This document shows positions 18,494 to 27,834 of a stretch of 32,312 bases of DNA, piece after piece. The notes under the pieces are model-generated. The model was given only the letters and a program-made list of their open reading frames with translations. It did no database searches and was not told the origin of the DNA. The first letter of the stretch is position 1; each line of letters begins with the position of its first letter. The position numbers were made by a program, and so were the translations under genes. The DNA lies in contig CALESQ010000112.1 of assembly GCA_937907455.1 (NCBI GenBank), positions 1 to 32,312 of the forward strand, written 5' to 3'. Source of the DNA: an uncultured Caldilineales bacterium. GTDB lineage: Bacteria > Chloroflexota > Anaerolineae > JAAEKA01.

Positions 18494-19867
18494 TTATCGG
18501 TGGTTGAACTTCACGACACGCGCTTCGCTGGGTGGGCTGACGACAGCAAACTGGCCGCTTGCATCCTGGCGCACCACCTGCACGTACCAGCGCCCGTTGT
18601 TGTCTGAGCCGCCGAAGAAGCCGCTCAGGAAGCGTTCATCGGCCACCAACTTGACGCACGGACTGCTATAGGTACCGCTACAGGCATCGCCCTTGCCGCG
18701 CACGCTGCCGCCATTGTACACCTGGCCCTGGTTGTTCTCGCCGATCACCACCAATTCATACCATTCGTTCGCGGCCAGTGCGCCGGTGACAGGCACAAAC
18801 TCTACCACCAGAGCAGAGCCGAAATCGCGAGAGGTGAGCGGTTCAGGCCACAACAGCAGCGGCGCGGAATAGCCGCTTGGCTGTGCCGGAGGCGGGTTGG
18901 TGGGTATAGGCTGCGCGGTGGCAGTGGGGGCAACAGCCACCGGGGGACGGGTGGCCGTTGGCAGCACCACCACGGGTGCAGTTGTGGGCGTGGGCGGTGG
19001 TGTGTTAGTCGGCACCTCGGTAGGCACTTCGGTAGGTGTAGGCGTAGTTACTGCCTGCACCTCGAAGCTAATGCCGGTGTTGCGTGCCGAGTCGCGTAGC
19101 GCCTGCGCCCACCAGATCCACTGACCAGGGGCAAGATTGGCGGTTTGCTCGCCGCTGTAGGCAATCTCCAGTGCGCCTTGCTCGTTCGATGCGGCAAAGG
19201 CAGCATCCAGCAGCGTACCATCAGCCAGTTCCAACCAGCTCAGCACCGTTTCGCCGGCCTGAAAGCCACTTGCACGGAAGCGTAGCTCTTCGCCGGCTAC
19301 AGCCGGATCGTTAAGGCTTTCGGCTTTGGGTAAGGGCGGTGGCACAGGTGTGGCCGCTGCTGTAAAGGCTACCAGCTCAATGTCGTCAACCAGCATTTGC
19401 TCGCCTTGACGCACCAGATAGATGATGGCCTGCTGACTGCCCAGGTCACCCTGGCCTTCCAGCGTTTCGCGCCACACCGCTTCTACCGCGATGCGGTCAT
19501 CCACCGGTTCGGCGCCATTCAGTTCGAAAAAGCTGATATGCGGATTGGCTAGCGCCAGCCGTCCCAGCACCAAATCGCCCAGTTTTTGCTGTCCGTCGGC
19601 AGTGAGCAACGTGCCGTACACCTCACGGTAACCGCCATTAGCCAATTCGGCCAGCAGCGTACCGGCACTGCTGAGGGCAGCATCCAGGTCGGCTTGTGTC
19701 ACCGGCGCGGGCGCGGGAGGAACAGTTGTTTCCAGTTGTGCGACGACAGTGTCGGCAATCGTGGGAATTGGCGCAGGTGTCGGTTCACCCGCAGAGTTGC
19801 GGCAGCCGGCGAGCAGCAGTGCAGTCGCCAGCACGCTTAAACCGACAAGTTGCTTGATTCGTTTCAT
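18494..19867 (-). CDS. Thr/Pro-rich lipoprotein of unknown function inside the atp operon
   Basis: I do not recognise a functional family. The 457-residue protein starts with a lipoprotein signal peptide, MKRIKQLVGLSVLATALLLAGC, with Cys22 as the predicted lipidated residue, so it should sit on the outer face of the membrane. After a short Pro/Thr stretch, residues 55-168 look like an NTF2/SnoaL-like or other small alpha/beta domain. Residues 185-272 appear to be a beta-sandwich (GEELRFRASGFQAGETVLSW). Residues 274-330 form a Thr/Pro/Val linker. The C-terminal domain (about 335-457) has WPEPL, ANEWYELVV and GRWYVQVVR plus two Cys. It begins 37 nt after atpA and ends 26 nt before atpG, so it must be cotranscribed with F1 genes. 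No role in ATP synthase is established by the sequence. Confidence 0.85.
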   Translation of the reverse strand: MKRIKQLVGLSVLATALLLAGCRNSAGEPTPAPIPTIADTVVAQLETTVPPAPAPVTQADLDAALSSAGTLLAELANGGYREVYGTLLTADGQQKLGDLVLGRLALANPHISFFELNGAEPVDDRIAVEAVWRETLEGQGDLGSQQAIIYLVRQGEQMLVDDIELVAFTAAATPVPPPLPKAESLNDPAVAGEELRFRASGFQAGETVLSWLELADGTLLDAAFAASNEQGALEIAYSGEQTANLAPGQWIWWAQALRDSARNTGISFEVQAVTTPTPTEVPTEVPTNTPPPTPTTAPVVVLPTATRPPVAVAPTATAQPIPTNPPPAQPSGYSAPLLLWPEPLTSRDFGSALVVEFVPVTGALAANEWYELVVIGENNQGQVYNGGSVRGKGDACSGTYSSPCVKLVADERFLSGFFGGSDNNGRWYVQVVRQDASGQFAVVSPPSEARVVKFNHR

Positions 19868-19904
19868 GCCCTACACCGACCTCGTACTCCTGACTGTTCT
19901 GCTA

Positions 19905-21413
<1,509 letters not shown>

Positions 21414-21450
21414 TTAGGGTCCTCCACAGACCTCGCAACGGGCGGCCCGT

Positions 21451-22011
21451 CTACCGGCTTGCGACGCCCAGACTCTGGCGCAGGGCGGCCAAACGGCTGG
21501 CTATACTATCATCCAGCAGTTTATCGCCGACACGAATCACCAGACCGCCGAGTATGGCGGGATCAACAGTAAACTTGAAGTCGAGACCGCTGCCGAATTG
21601 TTCGTTCATACGCTGAACAACGGCAGTGCGTTCATCGGCAGTCAGCTCAACGGCGCTGGTGACCTCGGCGGCAAGGCTTTGCGGGCCGCCGGCTGAGGCC
21701 ATCTGGCGCAACTGGGCGACGACATCGGGCAGCAACGCCATGTCACCGTTAGCCAACATACCGAACAAGAAGTTACGAATCGGTTTCGCCAGACCTTCGG
21801 GCAGCAAAGCCATCAGCGCGGTTTGCCTGGCCTCGAATCCTTTGGAGTCGTCGGTCAGAGCCTGCAACTGGTTGGCGTTGCGGTTCAGCCCTGTAGCCAC
21901 CTGCTGCAAGCCCTTCAGCCAGTCTTCCAGGGCTACCTCGAAGATGGCACGGGCATAGGTGTGGGCTTGGCTGCTTGCCGGCATGGCGCGGGACGTTGCT
22001 GATTGGCTCAC
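21451..22011 (-). CDS. atpH: ATP synthase F1 delta subunit
   Basis: Delta (186 residues from the chosen start) joins the peripheral stalk to the top of F1. Typical parts are the N-terminal AHTYARAIFEVALE, and the C-terminal ELTADERTAVVQRMNEQFGSGLDFKFTVDPAILGGLVIRVGDKLLDDSI, written here only as its start ELTADERTAV and end GGLVIRVGDKLLDDSI. I chose the GTG at 22011, one nucleotide after the atpF stop, because GAGGAA lies about 6 nt upstream. The frame is open to 22056, but the extra part overlaps atpF. Translational coupling to atpF is likely. Confidence 0.93.
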   Translation of the reverse strand: MSQSATSRAMPASSQAHTYARAIFEVALEDWLKGLQQVATGLNRNANQLQALTDDSKGFEARQTALMALLPEGLAKPIRNFLFGMLANGDMALLPDVVAQLRQMASAGGPQSLAAEVTSAVELTADERTAVVQRMNEQFGSGLDFKFTVDPAILGGLVIRVGDKLLDDSIASRLAALRQSLGVASR

Positions 22012-22012
22012 G

Positions 22013-22522
22013 TTAGTTCCTCGCTTTGCCGTGGGCGGCCAGGAACTCATTGACAAAGCCTCGCTGTACGTCGCGATTGCTCAACTCGCGGCCCAGCACC
22101 TTTTCGGCAGCCAGCATTGCCAGCTCGGCAATCTGATCCTGCGCCTCGGTGATGATACGATCGCGCTCGCGGGTTGCTTCGTGGCGGGCGTCATCAACGA
22201 TTTTCTGAGCATCCTGGCGGGCGCTGCTTTCGATCTCGGCGGCCAGCGTTTCGCCGCGCTTGGATGCGGCGGCGATGCGGTCGAGCGCTTCGCGGCGCTC
22301 GCTGTCAAGCTGTGCTTGCAGATGTGCCCGCTCTGCATCGGCTTCACGCTTCGCTGTTTCTGCTGCCATCAAGCCATCGGCAATCCGCTGTTTGCGCGAT
22401 TCAAGCATGTTGACCAGGGGCTTGAAGAGCAACAGGCGCAGCAGAATGAACAGAACAAAGAAGTTGACGATCTGCGCCAGCAGGAATGGGCCGTTGATTC
22501 CCAGGCTACTTAATGCGTCCAA
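22013..22522 (-). CDS. atpF: ATP synthase Fo b subunit
   Basis: Subunit b (169 residues) forms the peripheral stalk. It has one N-terminal membrane helix, FLLAQIVNFFVLFILLRLLLF (about 13-33), and then a long charged coiled coil rich in Ala, Glu and Arg. The start is taken as a TTG at 22522 because a GGAGG lies 7 nt upstream, giving a normal N-terminus (DALSSLGINGPFLL); longer versions up to 22582 would run into the atpE gene. Only one b-type gene is present. Confidence 0.93.
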   Translation of the reverse strand: MDALSSLGINGPFLLAQIVNFFVLFILLRLLLFKPLVNMLESRKQRIADGLMAAETAKREADAERAHLQAQLDSERREALDRIAAASKRGETLAAEIESSARQDAQKIVDDARHEATRERDRIITEAQDQIAELAMLAAEKVLGRELSNRDVQRGFVNEFLAAHGKARN

Positions 22523-22574
22523 TTTGGCGCCTCCTTTTTGGCTGATAGGTGAGGTTGTCCATGAGGTGGACAGA

Positions 22575-22811
22575 TCACCCACTGAGGCCAGGTGCGCCTA
22601 CGAAGAGGAGCAACAGCGCCACAACCAGCGCATAGATCGCAATAGCCTCTGCGAAGACGATGCCCAGGATCATATTGGTGCGGATCTCGCCAGCGGCCTC
22701 GGGATTGCGGCCAATGGCCTCCATCGCGCCTTGAACCAACATACCGACGCCGATGCCGGGGCCGATCGCGCCCAAGCCAATGGCCAAAGCGGGTGCGAGG
22801 ATTTCTACCAT
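22575..22811 (-). CDS. atpE: ATP synthase Fo c subunit
   Basis: Subunit c (78 residues) is a two-helix hairpin proteolipid that forms the rotor ring. Helix 1 contains the Gly-rich GLGAIGPGIGVGMLVQGAM, the loop is GRNPEA, and helix 2 has FAEAIAIYALVVALLLLF with the essential carboxylate at E55. The AEAIAIY context is that of proton-coupled rings; the ES/T residues of sodium-type rings are absent. The start at 22811 follows GGAGG 8 nt upstream. An open frame to 22907 covers the spacer only. Confidence 0.96.
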   Translation of the reverse strand: MVEILAPALAIGLGAIGPGIGVGMLVQGAMEAIGRNPEAAGEIRTNMILGIVFAEAIAIYALVVALLLLFVGAPGLSG

Positions 22812-22941
22812 GCTGAATGTCCTCCTTGGGAGTGTGTAGGGTGTGCAGGCATGTGCCGGCACTGGGAACAGATTGAATGAATAGAACTTTTGCGCACCCC
22901 GCAGCAAGCCAAAGCCACGGCCTTACGAGGTGCGGGTTTCT

Positions 22942-24000
22942 TTAGTGATGTTCGTGATCGGGGCCGTGACCGACGGTCGCCATCGCCATGAAGATCAGGG
23001 TGAGGATGGCAAACACGAAAGCCTGCATGAAGCCCACGAACAGTTCCAGGGCATAGAAGGGCAGCGGCACAAAGAAAGGAACGAGGAACGACATGACGAA
23101 GAGCAGCACCGCGCCGGCAAAGACATTGCCAAAAAGACGGAAGGTGAAGGAGACGATCTTGGCGAATTCGCTGATCAGCTCCAAGAAGCCCACGATCAAA
23201 TCAATGGGTTTGATGCCGGTCATGTGCGGCAGGAAGAACTTGCGGAAATAGCCCAGCCCCAGTGCCTGAATGCCGATGATCTGCGTCCACACCACCGAGA
23301 TGAGGGCGATAGCCAGCGGCACGTTGAGGTCGGTGGCTGCGGGACGGATATAAGGAGCCACCACGTAGTAACCCAACTCGCTTTCGTGATGAGCAGCCTC
23401 ATCGCCGTGCGCTGCGTCTTCGCCGTGGGCTTCGGCCTCGTGCGCGGCCGCGTCCAGATTGGCTTTGTCTTCAGCCGTGAGGGTATAGGAACCAGCAGCG
23501 CGGCTGAGGCTGCGAATACCAAGGGGCAGCTCCACAGTTTTGTAGCCGGTGGTAATGCCCGATACCTGATAAGCAGTCTCCAGCGGCTCCAACTTGCCGA
23601 TGCTGTCTACTCCGGGGATCAGACTCATCCAGTTGGCTATCAAAATGAAGCACAAAATGGTCATGAAGATGGGGAACAACTTCTTGACCAATGCCTTGCC
23701 CGCGATATCTTCGGTCATGTTATAGAAGATCTCGACGAACCACTCCAGCACGTTTTGCAACCCGCCGGGAATGTCTTTGAGCTTGCGTGTGCCCAGAAAA
23801 GCCAACCCCACCAGAATCAAATCAACCAGGATGGTAGCGATAAAGGTGTTGGTGATGTCAATGGAACCGATTTTGAGGACTTTTTCTGCCGGGAGAACAA
23901 TGGCAGGAAGGGGAACTTTAAGGAGAACTGCACTACCCAGCATCAAAACGACCACGCCAATGATGAGGGCCAAGTTGCGCGGCTGCAATAGTTTTCGCAC
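22942..24000 (-). CDS. atpB: ATP synthase Fo a subunit
   Basis: Subunit a (352 residues) provides the proton half-channels next to the c ring. The essential arginine lies in VSFTFRLFGNVFAG (R288), and LEWFVEIFYNMTEDIAG is the family's N-terminal helix motif. It is longer than the usual 240-280 residues. Much of the excess is an extra loop at about 130-215, including an Ala/His/Glu-rich stretch at 187-205 with five His. The C-terminus ends in GHGPDHEHH. The start is a GTG at 24000 with GGAGG 10 nt upstream. It is the first gene of the operon; no atpI is seen upstream. Confidence 0.95.
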   Translation of the reverse strand: MRKLLQPRNLALIIGVVVLMLGSAVLLKVPLPAIVLPAEKVLKIGSIDITNTFIATILVDLILVGLAFLGTRKLKDIPGGLQNVLEWFVEIFYNMTEDIAGKALVKKLFPIFMTILCFILIANWMSLIPGVDSIGKLEPLETAYQVSGITTGYKTVELPLGIRSLSRAAGSYTLTAEDKANLDAAAHEAEAHGEDAAHGDEAAHHESELGYYVVAPYIRPAATDLNVPLAIALISVVWTQIIGIQALGLGYFRKFFLPHMTGIKPIDLIVGFLELISEFAKIVSFTFRLFGNVFAGAVLLFVMSFLVPFFVPLPFYALELFVGFMQAFVFAILTLIFMAMATVGHGPDHEHH

Positions 24001-24029
24001 GTCTTTGTGTCCTCCTGAAACAGGATTGA

Positions 24030-24045
24030 GCGGTCAACTGACCGC
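24030..24045 (-). promoter_or_regulatory. 7-bp inverted repeat in the atpB leader
   Basis: GCGGTCA (24030-24036) and TGACCGC (24039-24045) are perfect inverted repeats separated by two bases. They lie between the atp promoter and atpB. It could be an operator or a small RNA hairpin; no function is known. Confidence 0.4.
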
Positions 24046-24078
24046 GAAGCGGGTTAACAACGAGTATTGATCGGGGCG

Positions 24079-24107
24079 ATTATAACGCATTGTGACAAAA
24101 ATGCCAA
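24079..24107 (-). promoter_or_regulatory. Strong sigma70-type promoter of the atp operon
   Basis: On the minus strand TTGGCA (24102-24107) and a perfect TATAAT (24079-24084) are separated by exactly 17 bp, matching consensus in 11 of 12 positions. Transcription would start about 70 nt before the atpB GTG. Confidence 0.8.
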
Positions 24108-24170
24108 ATAGAAAACACACGACGGATGAGGATATGGCGGCCTTGGCGAAAACCTCCGCCGGTTGAGGTG

Positions 24171-24215
24171 GCCGTCTGCGGCTGTAGCAAAACGAGGCAG
24201 GGAGCCGCAGACGGC
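24171..24215 (-). terminator. Strong hairpin after the GH13 gene
   Basis: GCCGTCTGCGGCT (24171-24183) and AGCCGCAGACGGC (24203-24215) are a perfect 13-bp inverted repeat with a 19-nt loop. It begins 12 nt after the stop of the amylase gene on the minus strand. No T-tract follows on that strand, so it may be a terminator of weak type or an mRNA 3' stabiliser that insulates the atp promoter. Confidence 0.6.
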
Positions 24216-24227
24216 ACTTCAAGGGGC

Positions 24228-27200
24228 CTACAACCTGTTCTCTGCCCGCTGCCGATGGGCACGGACCAGCAGCAGCACGGTCAGCAGCCCAATCAGCAAC
24301 CACACGGGCCAGGCTGAACGCGCGGTGCTGCCGGACAAGCTGCTCAACCCCACGGCGCTTGGTGCTTGCGGTGAGGCGCTTACTGGGCCGTGACGGGTGG
24401 CTACACCGGCCAGATCTATATCTTCCAGCCAGTACCACCAGGTTTGACCGGCGGCGGCAGTACTGTCAAGATAGCTATAGCGGCTGCCCGACGCAGCACC
24501 TGCGGCCTGACTGGGCAGCGAGGCCAGCAAGACAGGCTGGGCCGCGGCGCTTTCAGCGCGATACAGCCGAAAGCCGGCATTGTCGGTTTCGCTGACGGTC
24601 TCCCAAGCCAGCTCTACCCCGACGCTGGCGGGCTGGGCGGTAAAGGAGGCCAGGGTCACTGCCTGCTGCACCTGATCGGTCCACAGGATGCGGCCCCAGC
24701 GTGCTGCCACCGGTACAACGATCTGGCCGCTGCTGACGGTGTAGCTGCTGCCCGGGTTGAGCAGATCGCTCACCACCACGCCATCAGCCAGCACGCCGGT
24801 GACGGGGATGGTGGCTGTGCCTGCGGCCGTGGTGTTGTTTAGTACCACCACCAGGGCTTCGCTGCTGTCCAAGCGCAGATAGCTGTACAGGCCACCGGCA
24901 TCATTCACCAGCAGCGTGCGTACATCGCCCCCACGCAGGGCAGGATGGGCGTTACGAATGGCTAGCAGGGTCTTGAAGTGGTTGTACATGTCAGCATCGT
25001 AGCTGTCGCCGTTGCCGTTGACGCCGCCGTTTATGTCGGGCCAGGGGAAGGTGCGGCGATTGTCGGGGTCACCGCCGCCGCTCACGCCTACCTCATCTCC
25101 ATAGTAGATGGAAGGTGCGCCGGGCAGGGTGAATTGCAGCAGCGTCACCAGCTTTAATTTGCTTTTGTCGTTGTTGAGCAGGTTCAACATGCGCGGCGAG
25201 TCGTGGCTGCTGATCAGGTTCATAAAGCCGCGCCAGGCCGCGGTGGGGAACAACGCCTTGAACTGGTAGTATTTGCTGTCGAACTGGCTGGGCGCGTTGC
25301 CGTTGCCAAAGTCTTTGGCCCAGTCGCGGAAGCAGTAGTTCATCACCGAGTCCAACTCGTTCTGGTTGATGTAGCTTTGGTACAGATACCAGTCGCAGCC
25401 GCCTGTGACTTCACCGAGCATGATCTGTTCGCTGTCGCCGTATACCGTGCCGCTGGTGTTACTGCCCTTGACATAGGGCCGCATGGCGCTGAAAAAGTCA
25501 TGAGTAATGTCCTGGGCTACGTCGTAGCGCCAGCCAGCAATGCCCTTTTCCTGCCAGAACTGTGACACCGACTTGCCGCTGGGTGTGCCGGGCGCTCCGC
25601 CGCGGAAGAACAGGTCGCGCACGCCGCTGCTGGCATCCACCCATTCGGGCAAAGTGGCGTAGCCGTACCACCCCTTCCAGTTCCAGCCGCCGTCACAGGT
25701 AGCTGCACCGCTGCTGCCGGGCGTGAACCAGGGGCGATAGGGCGAGCTGGTTGCCTCGCAAGCGCCATATTCGTTGGTGGGTGGATTGGCCCAGTCATTG
25801 TAGGGGTCGAGGTATTTGCTATCCATCCCGGCGTGGTTGAAGACACCATCCAGGATCACGCGCAGCCCCTTGGCATTGGCCGCGGCGATCAACTGATCAA
25901 AGGCGGCATTGCCGCCGAAAATGGCACGCACGCTGTGATAGTCGTTGGTGTCGTAGCCGTGGTTGGAAGAAGCATCAAAAACAGGGTTCAGGTAGAGCGT
26001 ATTGACACCCAGATCGTTGAAGTAATTGGCGTTGATTTTAGCGGTGATGCCTTGCAGGTCACCGCCGTGGTAGTCCAACCCCCAGCTTGGTGACAGCAGC
26101 GGGTCGGTCCAGTTACGTATATCCCACAGACAGCCAGAGGTGGCGCCGCCCGGTCGCGGATGGGGATAGCCTGCGCAACCGCCGGGATCGTATACCGGCG
26201 AACCGTCTACGGGGTCGTTGGCGGTGTTGCCGTTGCGGAAGCGATCTGGAAAGATCTGATAGATCACGGCGTCGTCAATCCATGTAGGCACAGCGAAGTC
26301 GGCAATGGGCGTGGGAGTGGGCGTTTGCACCGGCAGGCTCCACGAAGGATTAGCCAGCGCGCCGGTGTACCATTTGCCGGGGCCGTTGTTGCCGGTGATG
26401 GGGTTGAACTGGCCCACAGTGCTGCCATCGGTAACACGGAACTGATACCACAGGTTCACGGTGTCGCCGGGCACGGTGGCTTCCCAAAGCACATAGCCAC
26501 CGTTGCTGCTCGTGATGCTGGCGGCATAGGTGAACGAAGGCGAAGCCAGCGGGTCACCGGTGCGCCACACGATAGCCTGCACCTGCTGCACATCGTTGGC
26601 ACAGACGCGCAGGCGTACTTTGGCCGAACCGCCGGTGGGAACCGCGCCAACCGGATCTCGATAGATGGGATCGGTGTTGTCGTGGTAGAGCGCAGTGATG
26701 ACCACTGTGCCATCTCCTGCCACCGCGCCGGTGCAGCCAGAAACCGCCGTAGGCGTGGCGGTGGGGGTGACGGTAGGTGTAGGGGTGGGGCCGGTGGTTG
26801 GAGTGGCGGTAGGCGTGGGCGTGGGGCCAGTGGTGGGGGTAGAGGTGGGGGTATTGGTTGGCCCTGCACTGGTAAGCACGCAGGCCGCGCTGGCGGTCAG
26901 GGTGGTGGCATCATCCCAGCCGGTGGATTGATCGTCGCTGGGCAGGGTGTCGTAGGCGCCTTTGGTGGTGCCGCCTTGCGTAGCAAAGAACTCGACGTTG
27001 AGGGTGCTGCCCAGGGCGGGATTGCCGATGTCAGCCAGCGGGATCTTGAATTCCACGCCGTTGGCGTTGCTGTAGGCGATTTTGCTGCCGAGCTGGCTGC
27101 CGCTACTCAGGCCGCCCCAGTTGCTGCCGCCAGCGCTCCAGGCCGCGCCGCCCCAGCTTCGCAGCTCTGTCCAGCCGTTGTCGGCGCTTTGCATACCGGG

Positions 27201-27653
27201 GATATTGCCGCGCAGGGCGTAGTCGGGGCGATTGCTGTGATCGAAGGTGATGGCGTTAGCCCACGGATCGCTGCTGCCTCCTGCGCTGCTGCCGCCATCA
27301 AACAAGAGGCCGATTTGGCCGCTGGAATCAGATTGGCTATAGCCGGGCAGATCAGCATAGACATAGAGCGTGGTGTCATCGTTCTGGCAGTAGAGCGCAG
27401 TCAGATCTGTCCAGGCGGTGCCACTCCAGCCGCCGGGGCCGGGGTTAGCCAGGTCGTTGGCCGGATCGGTGGCAATGGCGGAACCGTAGATGGCATCACG
27501 CACGCCATCCAACACGGGTGAGCCATAACCGGGTGCGACCAGGGGGGCGGCATTGACAGGCGCAGGCCGGTTAAGCGAGCCGTAGGCAGCAAACAATGCC
27601 CCGAACGCCAACAGGATAAGAACGCTTGCAGTGAGTCTGGAGGTGATTTTCAT
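24228..27653 (-). CDS. Secreted modular GH13 alpha-amylase/neopullulanase-like enzyme with C-terminal anchor
   Basis: This 1141-residue enzyme should degrade starch-like alpha-glucans outside the cell. It has a signal peptide (1 to about 35), a CBM9/glucodextranase-C-like domain (about 38-258), a Thr/Pro linker (265-305), an immunoglobulin-like N-terminal domain (about 308-445), and the GH13 barrel (about 458-900). The barrel shows DGVFNH (602-607), GWRYDVAQD with nucleophile D711, LGEV with acid/base E748, and SSHDSPR with D818. A beta domain follows, then a fibronectin-like module (about 1000-1095), a membrane helix (about 1114-1130) and the tail RAHRQRAENRL. The start at 27653 gives a clean signal peptide; a weak AGGAA precedes it. 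Exact specificity (amylase, neopullulanase or cyclodextrinase) cannot be told. Confidence 0.9.
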   Translation of the reverse strand: MKITSRLTASVLILLAFGALFAAYGSLNRPAPVNAAPLVAPGYGSPVLDGVRDAIYGSAIATDPANDLANPGPGGWSGTAWTDLTALYCQNDDTTLYVYADLPGYSQSDSSGQIGLLFDGGSSAGGSSDPWANAITFDHSNRPDYALRGNIPGMQSADNGWTELRSWGGAAWSAGGSNWGGLSSGSQLGSKIAYSNANGVEFKIPLADIGNPALGSTLNVEFFATQGGTTKGAYDTLPSDDQSTGWDDATTLTASAACVLTSAGPTNTPTSTPTTGPTPTPTATPTTGPTPTPTVTPTATPTAVSGCTGAVAGDGTVVITALYHDNTDPIYRDPVGAVPTGGSAKVRLRVCANDVQQVQAIVWRTGDPLASPSFTYAASITSSNGGYVLWEATVPGDTVNLWYQFRVTDGSTVGQFNPITGNNGPGKWYTGALANPSWSLPVQTPTPTPIADFAVPTWIDDAVIYQIFPDRFRNGNTANDPVDGSPVYDPGGCAGYPHPRPGGATSGCLWDIRNWTDPLLSPSWGLDYHGGDLQGITAKINANYFNDLGVNTLYLNPVFDASSNHGYDTNDYHSVRAIFGGNAAFDQLIAAANAKGLRVILDGVFNHAGMDSKYLDPYNDWANPPTNEYGACEATSSPYRPWFTPGSSGAATCDGGWNWKGWYGYATLPEWVDASSGVRDLFFRGGAPGTPSGKSVSQFWQEKGIAGWRYDVAQDITHDFFSAMRPYVKGSNTSGTVYGDSEQIMLGEVTGGCDWYLYQSYINQNELDSVMNYCFRDWAKDFGNGNAPSQFDSKYYQFKALFPTAAWRGFMNLISSHDSPRMLNLLNNDKSKLKLVTLLQFTLPGAPSIYYGDEVGVSGGGDPDNRRTFPWPDINGGVNGNGDSYDADMYNHFKTLLAIRNAHPALRGGDVRTLLVNDAGGLYSYLRLDSSEALVVVLNNTTAAGTATIPVTGVLADGVVVSDLLNPGSSYTVSSGQIVVPVAARWGRILWTDQVQQAVTLASFTAQPASVGVELAWETVSETDNAGFRLYRAESAAAQPVLLASLPSQAAGAASGSRYSYLDSTAAAGQTWWYWLEDIDLAGVATRHGPVSASPQAPSAVGLSSLSGSTARSAWPVWLLIGLLTVLLLVRAHRQRAENRL

Positions 27654-27673
27654 GGTAGACAAATTCCTGAACA

Positions 27674-27721
27674 ACCGGCCTGAAACCGGCAAGAAAAAGC
27701 GCCGGTTCATGAAACCGGCGC
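27674..27721 (-). promoter_or_regulatory. Terminator-like hairpin with competing repeats upstream of the GH13 gene
   Basis: GCGCCGGTT (27699-27707) and AACCGGCGC (27713-27721) form a perfect 9-bp stem with a 5-nt loop, followed on the minus strand by five T residues: a canonical intrinsic terminator. A further GCCGGTTTC copy (minus strand, near 27682-27690) could pair with the same GAACCGGC instead and place the T run in a loop. This resembles an attenuator ahead of the amylase gene, though it may simply terminate the upstream gene. Confidence 0.6.
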
Positions 27722-27780
27722 GGCGGCCACGGGGACGACATCCCAAGCACCACAGCCGCCCCGCGCAGATAAAGCAACAA

Positions 27781-27814
27781 GCGGCGCTGTCGCTTTCAAT
27801 GCCGACAGCGCCGC
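27781..27814 (-). terminator. Hairpin terminator after the 799-residue secreted protein gene
   Basis: GCGGCGCTGTCG (27781-27792) and CGACAGCGCCGC (27803-27814) form a perfect 12-bp stem with a 10-nt loop, 20 nt after the stop at 27835. A T-rich stretch follows on the minus strand (TTGTTGCTTT), and ATTTT follows on the plus strand. Confidence 0.65.
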
Positions 27815-27834
27815 CATTTTAACCTGTAACAAGC

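Noticed and set aside
22575..22811. Sodium-type c ring
   Set aside because: The residues after the essential Glu are AIAIY rather than the Ser/Thr of sodium-binding rings, so proton coupling is more likely.
22930..23991. Open frame of 353 codons on the plus strand opposite atpB
   Set aside because: AtpB on the minus strand has all family motifs; the plus-strand frame is His/Gln/Glu-rich shadow coding.
26160..27521. Open frame of 453 codons on the plus strand opposite the GH13 gene
   Set aside because: It is the reverse of the conserved amylase sequence; its Gly/Val-rich stretch is merely the antisense of the Thr/Pro linker.
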